Made by a program: the position numbers and the translations under genes. From positions 1 through 64,000 of the forward strand of contig CAVVDR010000013.1 of the NCBI GenBank assembly GCA_963746955.1: a stretch of DNA of 64,000 nucleotides, in the 5' to 3' direction. The notes under the pieces were generated by a model. That model was not told the DNA's origin. It did no database searches and saw only the letters and a list, made by a program, of their open reading frames with translations. This DNA is from DASQBT01 sp963746955 (lineage in GTDB: Bacteria > Pseudomonadota > Gammaproteobacteria > Burkholderiales > Thiobacillaceae). Below, one piece after another: positions 7,297 through 15,804 of this stretch (within the stretch, counting starts at the first letter, position 1; each line of letters opens with the position of its first letter).

Positions 7297-9099
7297 ATGG
7301 CCCACGCTAGCAGACATTCTCCGCCCGGCCCCGCCGACTGGCGCACCCTGCTCAAGGTGACCCCGTATTTGTGGGAACACCGCGGGCGAGTATTGCTTGC
7401 GTTCAGCTTTCTGGTGCTGGCCAAGCTGGCCACGGTGGCAGTACCCGTCACCCTCAAGTACGTGGTGGATGATCTCAACCCCACCAAGGCGGCGCTGGCC
7501 GTGCCCGTCTTTTTGGTGGTGGCCTACGGCATTCTCCGGCTGATGACCACCCTGTTCAACGACCTGCGCGACATCGTGTTCGCTCGGGTCACCCAGGGCA
7601 CGATTCGGCGGGTCGGGCTGGAAGTCTTTCGCCATCTTCACAACCTGTCGCTGCGTTTTCACCTGGACCGCCAGACCGGCGGCATTACGCGCGACGTCGA
7701 GCGCGGGGCCCAGGGTATCTCTTCCCTGGTGAATTACTTCCTGTTCCGCATCGCGCCGACGTTGCTGGAAATCGGCATGGTGGGGGGGATTCTGCTGCTA
7801 AAGTTTGATTGGGTGTTTGCCGCGATCACGGTTGGCGTCCTTTTGCTCTATATCGGCATCACCATAGGCGTGACGGAATGGCGCACCCAGTTTCGTCGAC
7901 GCATGAATGAACTGGATTCACTCGCCAATTCGCGCGCGGTCGACAGCCTGATCAATTACGAGACGGTCAAGTACTTCGGCAATGAAAAGTTCGAAGTGGA
8001 CCGTTATGACCATGCATTGAGCCAGTGGGAGGAGGCGTCGGTCAAGAGCCAGACTTCACTGTCGTTGTTGAACGTGGGACAGGCGGCGGTCATTGCATTG
8101 GGCATGACCATGATCCTGCTCAAGGCAGCCGATGGCGTCGTGGCCAAAACCATGACACTGGGCGATCTGGTGATGATCAACGCCTTTCTGATCCAACTCT
8201 TCATCCCGCTCAATTTTCTCGGCGTGATGTACCGGGAAATCAAGCAATCCCTGACTGACATTGAGCGCATGTTCAAACTGTTGCGCCGGGAACTTGAAGT
8301 GAAGGACAAACCCGATGCGCCGGCCCTGGCGCTGAAGGACGGCGTGGTCCGGCTGGAAAACGTCAGTTTTGCCTACGATCCGGACCGGCAGATCCTGCAT
8401 GAAGTGAGCTTTGAAATTCCCGCCGGCCACAACGTGGCGGTGGTGGGCACCAGCGGGGCGGGCAAGTCTACCTTGGCCCGCCTGCTGTTCCGCTTCTATG
8501 ACGTGACTGGCGGCCGGGTGAACGTGGATGGACAGGATATCCGTGACGTGACCCAGGCCTCCCTGCGCGCCGCGATCGGTATCGTGCCGCAGGATACCGT
8601 GCTGTTCAACGATACGCTTTACTACAACGTGGCCTATGGTAAGCCTGATGCCAGCCACGATGAAGTGATCGCCGCCGCGCGCGCCGCCCACCTGCTGCAC
8701 TTCATCGAGTCGCTGCCCAGGCGCTGGGATACGGTGGTTGGAGAGCGGGGGCTCAAGCTGTCCGGCGGCGAAAAGCAGCGGGTGGCGATTGCTCGCACGC
8801 TTCTGAAGAATCCCAAGATCCTGGTCCTGGACGAAGCCACATCGGCCCTGGACACGCGGACCGAGCGCATCATCCAGGCCGAACTGCGGGAAATCGCCGG
8901 CGGCCGTACCACCCTGACTATCGCCCACCGGCTTTCTACGATAGTGGATGCGGATGAGATCCTTGTGATGGAAGCGGGCCGCATCGTGGAACGGGGACGC
9001 CACGTCGATCTGCTGGCTCTGGGCGGCATCTATGCGCGGCTGTGGGCGCTGCAACTTCAGGAGCAGCGAGAGAAGCCGGCGGAGGCCGTGGCGGCGTGA
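7297..9099 (+). CDS. Atm1-type ABC exporter (membrane and ATPase domains fused)
   Basis: This roughly 600-residue half-transporter has six membrane segments in the first 320 residues and a nucleotide-binding domain after about 340. The linker motif NYETVKYFGNEKFE is characteristic of the Atm1/HMT1/ABCB7 group, which exports glutathione-linked sulfur or metal conjugates. The ATPase domain shows Walker A GTSGAGKS (about 382), signature LSGGEKQRVAIAR (about 487) and Walker B ILVLDEATSALD (about 507), then the switch histidine in TIAHRLS. I prefer the ATG at 7297 over an in-frame ATG at 7267 because it lies closer to the family start. The gene diverges from the arsC-like/dapE pair across about 50 bases. 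Confidence 0.92.
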   Translation: MAHASRHSPPGPADWRTLLKVTPYLWEHRGRVLLAFSFLVLAKLATVAVPVTLKYVVDDLNPTKAALAVPVFLVVAYGILRLMTTLFNDLRDIVFARVTQGTIRRVGLEVFRHLHNLSLRFHLDRQTGGITRDVERGAQGISSLVNYFLFRIAPTLLEIGMVGGILLLKFDWVFAAITVGVLLLYIGITIGVTEWRTQFRRRMNELDSLANSRAVDSLINYETVKYFGNEKFEVDRYDHALSQWEEASVKSQTSLSLLNVGQAAVIALGMTMILLKAADGVVAKTMTLGDLVMINAFLIQLFIPLNFLGVMYREIKQSLTDIERMFKLLRRELEVKDKPDAPALALKDGVVRLENVSFAYDPDRQILHEVSFEIPAGHNVAVVGTSGAGKSTLARLLFRFYDVTGGRVNVDGQDIRDVTQASLRAAIGIVPQDTVLFNDTLYYNVAYGKPDASHDEVIAAARAAHLLHFIESLPRRWDTVVGERGLKLSGGEKQRVAIARTLLKNPKILVLDEATSALDTRTERIIQAELREIAGGRTTLTIAHRLSTIVDADEILVMEAGRIVERGRHVDLLALGGIYARLWALQLQEQREKPAEAVAA

Positions 9100-9250
9100 G
9101 CAGTAAGGAGGGGCCCCGCTTGCGGGGATCCGCACGTCCGCGAATGCCGCCGGGAGCCGACGCCACAGCGCTGGCGCATCGCACGACATCAAAGAGGCGA
9201 CGGCGTGAGCAGCAAGCAGAGGCCCCCGCTTGCGCGCCCGTCCGCGAAGA
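9092..9250. repeat. imperfect direct repeat flanking the exporter stop codon
   Basis: A block beginning CGGCGTGAGCAGTAAGGAG at 9092, which includes the exporter's stop codon, recurs at 9201 as CGGCGTGAGCAGCAAGCAG. The similarity continues through CCCGCTTGCG and CGTCCGCGAA, about 50-58 bases per copy with scattered mismatches and a small gap. It looks like a local duplication. The first copy contains a short perfect hairpin, CCCCGCTTGCGGGG, without a T tract. Confidence 0.55.
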
Positions 9251-9307
9251 AGCCTGCCTCCGGCTCGATGAGCACCAAGCTATGCAGTGTTTGACGGAGG
9301 CGGATGC

Positions 9308-10621
9308 GTGAGTTTGTCCATTCCGGTTCAGGTCCTGTCCTGGGCCGAGGGCAAACCAATACTTGCTGACCTGCGTCGCCGCGTGTTTGTCGAAGAACAG
9401 CGGGTGCCGGAAGAACTGGAATGGGATGGGGAAGACGGTCACGCCCTGCATTTTCTCGCCCGCGTGGACGGCCAGCCTGTGGGCTGCGCACGTCTGCTGC
9501 CCGACGGGCATATCGGCCGCATGGCTGTGTTGAACGATTGGCGAAGCAGGGGGGTTGGCAGGCGGCTGATGAAGGTCCTGCTGATGGAAGCGGAAAGACT
9601 CAAGCTCGGGCACCTGTTCCTCAATGCCCAGACCCAGGCCGCCGGGTTCTACACGAAATATGGTTTTAATCAGGTGGGCGGAGAATTTTTCGATGCCGGC
9701 ATCCCTCACGTACGCATGGAGAGAACCTTGGACAATTTCAGCCAAACCCTCAACACCCGTTTTGGACTGCCCGGCAAGTTGCGCATCCAGGACGCCGCAC
9801 CCGGCATCCCGGTGATCGAAATCACTACGCCGGATGCCATGGCCCGCGTCGCTGTTCAGGGGGGGCAGGTGCTGGAATGGCAACCCAGGGGGCACAAGCC
9901 TGTCATCTGGGTTTCCAGAGCAGCCGTGTTTCAGGCCGGCAAGGGCGTACGTGGCGGAGTACCTGTATGCTGGCCCTGGTTTGGGGCGGTGGATGGCAAG
10001 CCCGCCCATGGCTTTGTCCGCACCCGCATGTGGGACGTGCGTGAAACCCGGGAGGACCTCGCGGGAACCGTAGTGGTGCGCCTTGGGATCAGGGATGACG
10101 AATCCAGCCGGGCCTTGTGGAATCATGCCTTCGATCTCGAACTGATCGTGACTGTGGGCGCTGCTCTCAAGATGGAACTCGTTACCCGCAATACCGGGGA
10201 TGCGCCGTTCACCATCACCGAAGCTTTGCACACCTATTTCCGTGTCGGCGACATAAACCAGACGCAGGTTGGCGGCCTGGAAGAAGCCACTTGCCTGGAC
10301 AAGGTGCGGGACTTTGCCCGGACCCTCCAGACCGGACCAATTACGTTCAGCGGCGAGACCGACCGGATTTATGTCAATACCACAGCGGATTGCCTGATCC
10401 TTGATCCGGCTCTAGGCCGCAACATCCGGGTTGCGAAGTCGGGCAGCACTTCAACTGTGGTCTGGAACCCATGGATAGATAAGGAAAAGAGCTTCGCCGA
10501 CATGGCGGCCGGAGAGTACCGGGACATGCTGTGCGTTGAAACCGCCAATGCCGGCCCCGAGGAGATCGAGATCCAGCCCGGCCGCAAACACAGCATGGTG
10601 GCATTCGTCGGAGTGGAGTAA
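9308..10621 (+). CDS. fusion of GNAT acetyltransferase and hexose-6-phosphate mutarotase-like domain
   Basis: This 437-residue protein joins two enzyme types. Residues about 5-145 form a GNAT acetyltransferase of the ElaA-like group, with RRRVFVEEQRVPEELEWD and the acetyl-CoA loop RSRGVGRRLM. Residues about 150-437 match the aldose 1-epimerase/YeaD superfamily that interconverts anomers of hexose 6-phosphates: GGVPVCWPWFG, AHGFVRTRMW, ALHTYFRVGDI and WNPWIDK. The GTG at 9308 is chosen because GGAGG lies at 9296-9300 with seven bases between. The junction reads smoothly with no sign of a lost stop codon. The acetyl acceptor is unknown. Each domain is confident, and the fused state as a biological product is likely since the frame is uninterrupted. 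Confidence 0.85.
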   Translation: MSLSIPVQVLSWAEGKPILADLRRRVFVEEQRVPEELEWDGEDGHALHFLARVDGQPVGCARLLPDGHIGRMAVLNDWRSRGVGRRLMKVLLMEAERLKLGHLFLNAQTQAAGFYTKYGFNQVGGEFFDAGIPHVRMERTLDNFSQTLNTRFGLPGKLRIQDAAPGIPVIEITTPDAMARVAVQGGQVLEWQPRGHKPVIWVSRAAVFQAGKGVRGGVPVCWPWFGAVDGKPAHGFVRTRMWDVRETREDLAGTVVVRLGIRDDESSRALWNHAFDLELIVTVGAALKMELVTRNTGDAPFTITEALHTYFRVGDINQTQVGGLEEATCLDKVRDFARTLQTGPITFSGETDRIYVNTTADCLILDPALGRNIRVAKSGSTSTVVWNPWIDKEKSFADMAAGEYRDMLCVETANAGPEEIEIQPGRKHSMVAFVGVE

Positions 10622-10670
10622 GCGACCCGCGAGACTTTCCACACTTTCCAGGGACGCGCGGTCTATGCGC

Positions 10671-10985
10671 CTACATATACGCCCGAGCTTCCTCGCCAGG
10701 GTCAGGCAGGCCGGCGATGCGCCACGCCTCCCTGGGCCCGTGGAACAAATCCTCCAGGCACATGCGGCCTAATCCGGCCTGATGGCATACGTGTGACACC
10801 GCGGGCAGGGCATGAGAATCCAGCCAGGAGTGGCGCAGTTCATTGATGACTTTCCAATGCGTTGGGGTCAGCGGTCCGAGCCCGTCGTATTTGGCGATGG
10901 CACCCGCAATTTCCTCGTTCCATGCCTGGCCGTTCAGCATAAAGCCATTGGGGTCAAATTCCAGCGTGCTGTCTTGCATGTCCAT
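10671..10985 (-). CDS. DsrC/TusE-family protein lacking the C-terminal cysteines
   Basis: This 104-residue protein has the DsrC/TusE fold pattern: FDPNGFMLNGQAWNEEIAGAIAKYDGLGPLTPTHW at the N-terminus and MCLEDLFHGPREAWRIAGLPDPGEEARAYM at the C-terminus. True DsrC and TusE carry a conserved last-but-one Cys in the flexible tail (GLPKPTGCV in DsrC), which holds sulfur. Here the tail is GLPDPGEEARAYM with no Cys, and the second site also lacks Cys. It therefore cannot carry persulfide in the usual way and resembles DsrC relatives proposed to be regulatory. A GGAG site seven bases upstream fixes the start. It is the last gene after selC in the selenoprotein block, and no tusBCD or dsr genes are nearby. 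Confidence 0.8.
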   Translation of the reverse strand: MDMQDSTLEFDPNGFMLNGQAWNEEIAGAIAKYDGLGPLTPTHWKVINELRHSWLDSHALPAVSHVCHQAGLGRMCLEDLFHGPREAWRIAGLPDPGEEARAYM

Positions 10986-11092
10986 GTCTGTTCTCCTATT
11001 TCATGGCCGCCTTGATTCAAAATAGCAGCAATTGCGGAAGTCGGCGGTAAGGACAATCCCGCGCCTTGCTGTCGCGCATGACACCGAACGAA

Positions 11093-11188
11093 TGGCGGAA
11101 GGAAGTGGGAGTCGAACCCACCGGGGAGCGGCTGACGCCCCCAACCGGGTTTGAAGCCCGGCCGCCCCACCAGGAACGGTTTCCTTCC
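11093..11188 (-). tRNA. selC: tRNA-Sec (anticodon UCA)
   Basis: Read on the minus strand from 11188, this 96-nt sequence starts GGAAGGAAACCGTTCC and ends CTTCCTTCCGCCA with an encoded CCA. The anticodon loop CTTCAAA gives anticodon TCA. The acceptor stem is eight base pairs and the variable arm is long (TGGGGGCGTCAGCCGCTCCCC), both hallmarks of bacterial tRNA-Sec. It lies directly downstream of selB, next to the genes that charge and deliver it. Confidence 0.97.
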
Positions 11189-11204
11189 AGATTCAGTTAT
11201 GCAC

Positions 11205-13115
11205 CTAGGCAATTCTGTCTCCGATAAACATGTCCGGATTGCGCAGGTGATGGGTATCGCGCGAGCGCCGTGTGTATCCCACGCGGTCGAAGAATTCCAG
11301 TAGCTGGATACAACGTTTGCGGCCAATACCGGTACGGTCGCGGAAGGCAGCCGCATGGGCGCCTTCCTTTGCCTGGTCCATTTCCGTGACAATGGCCGCC
11401 AAGTCAGCCACTGCCTCCGGTGCGTAGAACAGGTCGCGCACTACTTGATAGACTTCTCCCTGTCGAGCCAGTTTTTGCATCAGCAAACGCACGCGACCTT
11501 CATCCGCGTTGCTGCGTTTGGCAAGGTCGCGTACCCAGGGCGGGTCGTAGCGTGATTCAAGCAGCCACGGGCGGATGCGCTCGTAAAGCGCCTCCTCTTG
11601 TGGAGTCAGACTGATATGGTGATCGGGCAGGTGCAGCCAGGGCCCGCTTCGTTTTATGCGACCTGCTGCCGACAGCGCAACGGTCAGGGCAGAAAAGACC
11701 GTGGCGGGAAGCTTCGCCAGATACATGCGCCGGGCGCGGCCTGCCTCGGGTCCCATTTCGTCCGGAAACCGCGCGTGAAAATCGGCCAAGCCATCCTCCA
11801 GGCGCTGCTCCAGTGCGCGCCATTGCGATGCAGGGAAGGCCAGTTTCTGTTCACCTGCGGCAACCACCTTTATCTCATCGGGCAGCAGGTTCACCAGCCC
11901 GGGAAGGTTCCAGGCGATTACCAGCCGATTCAGATCCAGGCCCCATTCCGTCCGATCCAGCAGTCGCTTCAGTCTAAGCGGTGGATCGGGAATCTGCAGG
12001 TCGGCCAGTTCGGCCAGCCGCTCCGGTGTGCGGCGCTTGCGCTGCGGCGCCCAAGGGTCCAGCACTCTGCCTCCCCCCAAGGTATGTTTCGCATCCGCAT
12101 CACGCACGATAAATGCATCGCCATGCAGAGCGCCGATGGGCCGATCAAGGACCAACTGCGCTAATGCCCGTTCGCCCGGCGCCAGCGTCTCACGTTCCAG
12201 CAGGGCGACACGCGCCATGACATGAGCGGCGCCCAGATGCAGATGCACCGGCGTCCAATGCCTGAGAGCCTGGGGTGCGTTTTGCGAAAGGGTGAGCAGC
12301 GCATCAAGACGGTCCGCCGGCGCGTGCAGTCTGGGAACGGTCACCCAGTCACCACGCTGGATGTCCGCCTTGTCCGCACCTGCCAGATTAAGAGCGCAAC
12401 GCTGTCCGGCGTGCCCTTCAGCCGCCACCCGGTTCATGACATGCAAATTGCGCAGACGAACCGACTTGCCGGAAGGACTGATCATCAATTCATCGCCCAC
12501 TCGTGCACTACCCGAGAATACGGTTCCGGTAACCACGGTTCCGATCCCTCTGAGAACGAAGCTTCGGTCGGCTGCGAGCCGAAACTCGCCTTCATCAGCA
12601 CATTTGGAACCGGCTCGGGCCTCTGCATGCAGGTAGGCGCGCAAAGATTCCACACCCTCGCCAGTCAGGGTGCTCACCGGAAAGCTGGGCGCCGCGGCAA
12701 GCGATGACGTCGTGGAGAGCAGGGCGTGAACTTCCGCTTCAACTTCGACAACCCGCTCTGCGTCCACCCGATCGATCTTGGTCAGGGCCACGGCGCCATG
12801 ATGGACGCCAAGCTGACTGAGAATATCAAGGTGCTCCCGGGTCTGCGGCATGATACCGTCATCAGCGGCCACCACCAGAAGCGCAAAATCAATGCCGGCC
12901 GCGCCTGCCAGCATGGTATGGATGAAACGTTCGTGTCCGGGCACGTCGATGAATCCGAGCACCTCGTCATTTTCCAGGGGCTGATAGGCATAGCCCAACT
13001 CGATCGAAATGCCGCGGGCCTTCTCCTCTTTGAGACGATCGGTATCCACGCCGGTGAGGGCGTGGACCAGCGCAGTCTTGCCGTGATCGATGTGGCCCGC
13101 GGTTCCGATGATCAT
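11205..13115 (-). CDS. selB: selenocysteine-specific elongation factor
   Basis: SelB (636 residues) carries Sec-tRNA to ribosomes stalled at UGA codons marked by a SECIS hairpin. The GTPase domain starts at once with MIIGTAGHIDHGKT, followed by FIDVPGHERF and ALTKIDRVD, and the winged-helix repeats that bind SECIS fill the C-terminal third, ending in RTGIGRKRCIQLLEFFDRVGYTRR. The start is the ATG at 13113-13115, which begins the conserved G1 strand. Longer in-frame starts would add unrelated residues. It begins four bases after the transglutaminase-like gene ends, so the two are co-transcribed. Confidence 0.97.
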   Translation of the reverse strand: MIIGTAGHIDHGKTALVHALTGVDTDRLKEEKARGISIELGYAYQPLENDEVLGFIDVPGHERFIHTMLAGAAGIDFALLVVAADDGIMPQTREHLDILSQLGVHHGAVALTKIDRVDAERVVEVEAEVHALLSTTSSLAAAPSFPVSTLTGEGVESLRAYLHAEARAGSKCADEGEFRLAADRSFVLRGIGTVVTGTVFSGSARVGDELMISPSGKSVRLRNLHVMNRVAAEGHAGQRCALNLAGADKADIQRGDWVTVPRLHAPADRLDALLTLSQNAPQALRHWTPVHLHLGAAHVMARVALLERETLAPGERALAQLVLDRPIGALHGDAFIVRDADAKHTLGGGRVLDPWAPQRKRRTPERLAELADLQIPDPPLRLKRLLDRTEWGLDLNRLVIAWNLPGLVNLLPDEIKVVAAGEQKLAFPASQWRALEQRLEDGLADFHARFPDEMGPEAGRARRMYLAKLPATVFSALTVALSAAGRIKRSGPWLHLPDHHISLTPQEEALYERIRPWLLESRYDPPWVRDLAKRSNADEGRVRLLMQKLARQGEVYQVVRDLFYAPEAVADLAAIVTEMDQAKEGAHAAAFRDRTGIGRKRCIQLLEFFDRVGYTRRSRDTHHLRNPDMFIGDRIA

Positions 13116-13119
13116 GAGG

Positions 13120-14211
13120 CTACGCGGCCAACTCGCGGGAGGTGATCTGGTACTTGAACGTTGCGGGATCAAGACTGTCGAGGCTTTGGCCGTTGACCTC
13201 CGCCTGCGGGTACATGAGGAAGGGCAGCTCAGGTCCATCCGAGTGAGGGAGGCGCACATCGTGGGCGAAGTTATACGCCAGCCAGTTCATCTCCCAGCCA
13301 CCGAACAGAAGCTTGCGCGCTTTCTTGACTGGCTCGTCGGCAAGGGACAGGTGGCCTGGCGGCTCTTCCAGCGCAACCTTGCGCACGTCCGCCGGATCCA
13401 CAGGTACCCATCCATAGTCATTCAAATAGACTTCAGCGCGGCAATGCTGGCCCTTTGAACAGTCGCCGCTCTTGCCCAGGCTCTTGAAGCCCATCCGCGA
13501 CTCGGTCACACGCACGCCGTACACATCTCTGGCAGGCAGCCCAACCGATCTTGCCAGGCCAACATAAAGTGCATTGAGGTCGGCGCATTTCCCGCTGAGG
13601 TCACCCGTTTCCAGCATGAAACGGATGTCGCCCAACCCGCATCCACGCGTCTTGGGATTGCGGAAGGTGTTCTCAACCACCCATTCGTAGATGGCCTGGG
13701 CTTTCTCTTTGTCGCCGATGGCGCCTTTCGTGATTTCCTGGGCCCTGGCAAGAACGATGCCGTCGGTCGGCAGCAGCCGGGTCGGCCGGGTATAGAGGTC
13801 AGCCGCTGCCTCATTCAGGGGGATTGCTTTTCCAGGCCGGGAAAAGTCGATGCTGCGATCACGTGTGGCAAAACGGCTGACGACATCGAGCATGGACGGC
13901 TCTCCCCCGGTCCACTCGGCATAGAGCATCTCCGTGCCGTATTGCGGCTCGCGCAGGATGCGCATATCCGAGGCATTGCCCTGCCATAAATTGCCCATCG
14001 GACGAATCCAGTTCGTGTCATAAACCGAAGGCAGCGGCAGCCATGCGCGGGTCACGCCCGTATCACCGGATATCTCGACCTTGGCCGTGATCTCGAAGAT
14101 GCGCCAGCCTGGCTCGGACATGGCGTATTGGGCAGCTGCCGCAGGGTGAAAAGGGAACAGACCGGCGCCGGCCAGTACGCTGGCGGTCTTAAGAAAGTCT
14201 CGTCTTTGCAT
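13120..14211 (-). CDS. Tat-exported transglutaminase-like protein
   Basis: This 363-residue protein starts MQRRDFLKTASVLAG, a twin-arginine signal, so it should act in the periplasm. The central part has the transglutaminase/protease fold: AIYEWVVENTF, a catalytic Cys in LSGKCADLNALYVGLARSVGLPAR, a His in HCRAEVYL and an Asp in WVPVDPADV, the Cys-His-Asp order of the family. The ATG at 14209-14211 is chosen since GGAG lies just before it. A GTG four codons upstream is unlikely. It sits between selA and selB, only four bases before selB. It has no known role in selenium metabolism, and its insertion there is notable. Its substrate is unknown. Confidence 0.85.
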   Translation of the reverse strand: MQRRDFLKTASVLAGAGLFPFHPAAAAQYAMSEPGWRIFEITAKVEISGDTGVTRAWLPLPSVYDTNWIRPMGNLWQGNASDMRILREPQYGTEMLYAEWTGGEPSMLDVVSRFATRDRSIDFSRPGKAIPLNEAAADLYTRPTRLLPTDGIVLARAQEITKGAIGDKEKAQAIYEWVVENTFRNPKTRGCGLGDIRFMLETGDLSGKCADLNALYVGLARSVGLPARDVYGVRVTESRMGFKSLGKSGDCSKGQHCRAEVYLNDYGWVPVDPADVRKVALEEPPGHLSLADEPVKKARKLLFGGWEMNWLAYNFAHDVRLPHSDGPELPFLMYPQAEVNGQSLDSLDPATFKYQITSRELAA

Positions 14212-14320
14212 GTCAGTCTCCACTGGTCAGTGAGCTGCATCGATTACGCGTCATGCGCGACTTCGGCGAATCGCCTTGGCAAGGCCTGTTCGACGCAGCG
14301 GTCCGATACGAAGCACGCTC

Positions 14321-15736
14321 TCACCTGCTGGTCAGCCTGGAAAGCTGGCCAAGGAATTCCTTTTCGCTATCGAGCGCAAGGCAACGCAGATCCAGATGCA
14401 GTGCCCCATTGGCAACACGGCCGAGAACAGGTATGGGCAGGCTGCGCAAAGCCGCCTCAATCTCATTCAGTACGCCGCTTTTTCTGCCTCGCGGACGAAT
14501 CACCAATGCGTGGCTCTCAAGCCGGTCGACGGGCAGGGAACCACTGCCGATCTGCGAAAGCGCGGGCTCGGCGCCAACCGTGACAGGCCACTGACTCAAA
14601 GCCTGGGTGAATGCGGGCAGCAGGCGTTCGGTCTGAATCCGGATTTCATTGTTCGGGCGGCCAAGGAGTCGCAAAGTGGGCAGCCGTTCGCGCAGCCGGT
14701 CCGGATCGCAATACAGCCGCAACACGGCTTCAAGAGCGGCAAGGGTGATCTTGCCCACGCGCAGGGCACGCTTCAGCGGATTTTTGTTGATCCGATTGAT
14801 CAGGTCCGCGCGCCCGATCAGAATGCCCGCCTGTGGTCCGCCGAGCAACTTGTCGCCGCTAAAAGTGACCAGATCCGCACCTGCGGCAAGCGATTCCTGC
14901 GGGGTGGGTTCATGGGGGAGGCCCCAATGCGCCAGGTCGATCAGGGTGCCGCTGCCCAAATCCACGACAAAGGGAAGACTGTGGAAATGCGCAGTCTGCG
15001 CCAGGTCCGGCTCGGGCACTGTGGAGGTGAAACCCTCGATGGAATAGTTGCTGGCATGGACTTTCATCAACATGGCGGTGCGAGGAGTGATGGCCTCTGC
15101 ATAGTCGCGCAGGTGGGTGCGATTGGTGGCGCCGACTTCCCTGAGCTTCGCCCCGGCCCTGGCCATGATCTCCGGCACCCGGAAGGCGCCGCCGATTTCC
15201 ACCAGTTCGCCACGCGAGACGATGACTTCCTTGCGTTGGGCCAGTGAATTAAGCAACAGGTAAGTGGCAGCCGCATTGTTGTTCACCACCGTGGCAGCCT
15301 GGGCGCCTGTGAGTTCCTTCAGCAGGCCTTCCACAAGCTTGTCCCGGTCTCCACGGCCTCCGCTATCCAGGTCGTATTCCAGGGCGCAGGGGTGGCGCGC
15401 CGCCAACACCAAGGCTTGAATGGCTTCCTCCGGCAGGATGGCGCGGCCAAGGTTGGTGTGCAGCACCGTGCCGGTCAGATTGAATACTCGCTTCAGTCGC
15501 GGCGCCTGGCTGATCGAAAGCTGCTCGTTCAGGCGGCCAGCCAGTGTCGCTTCATCAAAGTCCGCGTTTGCAGGCTGCGTTGACTGGCGCAGTTCCTCAA
15601 GCAGGCTGCGCACTGCAATCAACACCGGCTGTCGGCCGTATTTGGCGAGTAGGGGAACGACCGATGGCCAGTTCAGCACTCGGTCAACGGACGGGGGGCG
15701 GACGCTCTGGGCGCTATGCACGATAGACGTTCCCAT
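14321..15736 (-). CDS. selA: L-seryl-tRNA(Sec) selenium transferase
   Basis: SelA (471 residues) is the PLP enzyme that converts seryl-tRNA(Sec) to selenocysteyl-tRNA(Sec) with selenophosphate. Family landmarks are NLTGTVLHTNLGRA, the nucleotide-binding region VNNNAAATYLLLNSLA, RGELVEIGGAFRVPEIM and the PLP lysine in FSGDKLLGGPQAG (Lys296, matching Lys295 of the E. coli enzyme). ATG 15734-15736 is the start. It follows fdhE on the same strand with a hairpin between them. No selD, needed for selenophosphate, is present in the window. Confidence 0.97.
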   Translation of the reverse strand: MGTSIVHSAQSVRPPSVDRVLNWPSVVPLLAKYGRQPVLIAVRSLLEELRQSTQPANADFDEATLAGRLNEQLSISQAPRLKRVFNLTGTVLHTNLGRAILPEEAIQALVLAARHPCALEYDLDSGGRGDRDKLVEGLLKELTGAQAATVVNNNAAATYLLLNSLAQRKEVIVSRGELVEIGGAFRVPEIMARAGAKLREVGATNRTHLRDYAEAITPRTAMLMKVHASNYSIEGFTSTVPEPDLAQTAHFHSLPFVVDLGSGTLIDLAHWGLPHEPTPQESLAAGADLVTFSGDKLLGGPQAGILIGRADLINRINKNPLKRALRVGKITLAALEAVLRLYCDPDRLRERLPTLRLLGRPNNEIRIQTERLLPAFTQALSQWPVTVGAEPALSQIGSGSLPVDRLESHALVIRPRGRKSGVLNEIEAALRSLPIPVLGRVANGALHLDLRCLALDSEKEFLGQLSRLTSR

Positions 15737-15770
15737 TGAGTTTAGAAGTGAGGGTCAGAAGTCAGCGGCG

Positions 15771-15793
15771 GCAAGGCCATTAACCGGCCTTGC
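15771..15793 (-). terminator. hairpin between fdhE and selA
   Basis: GCAAGGCC (15771-15778) and GGCCTTGC (15786-15793) form a perfect 8-bp stem with a 7-base loop, 12 bases beyond the fdhE stop codon. There is no T tract on either strand, so it may be a partial terminator, an RNA-stability hairpin, or a structure in the selA leader rather than a strong terminator. Confidence 0.4.
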
Positions 15794-15804
15794 ATGTCTA
15801 AGCC

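Noticed and set aside
8056..9192. Open minus-strand frame of 378 codons
   Set aside because: It is antisense to the ABC exporter, whose motifs are complete, and encodes no known domain.
9042..9311. Open 89-codon plus-strand frame after the exporter
   Set aside because: It is Arg/Ala-rich, overlaps the exporter end, has no ribosome site and runs through the duplicated segment.
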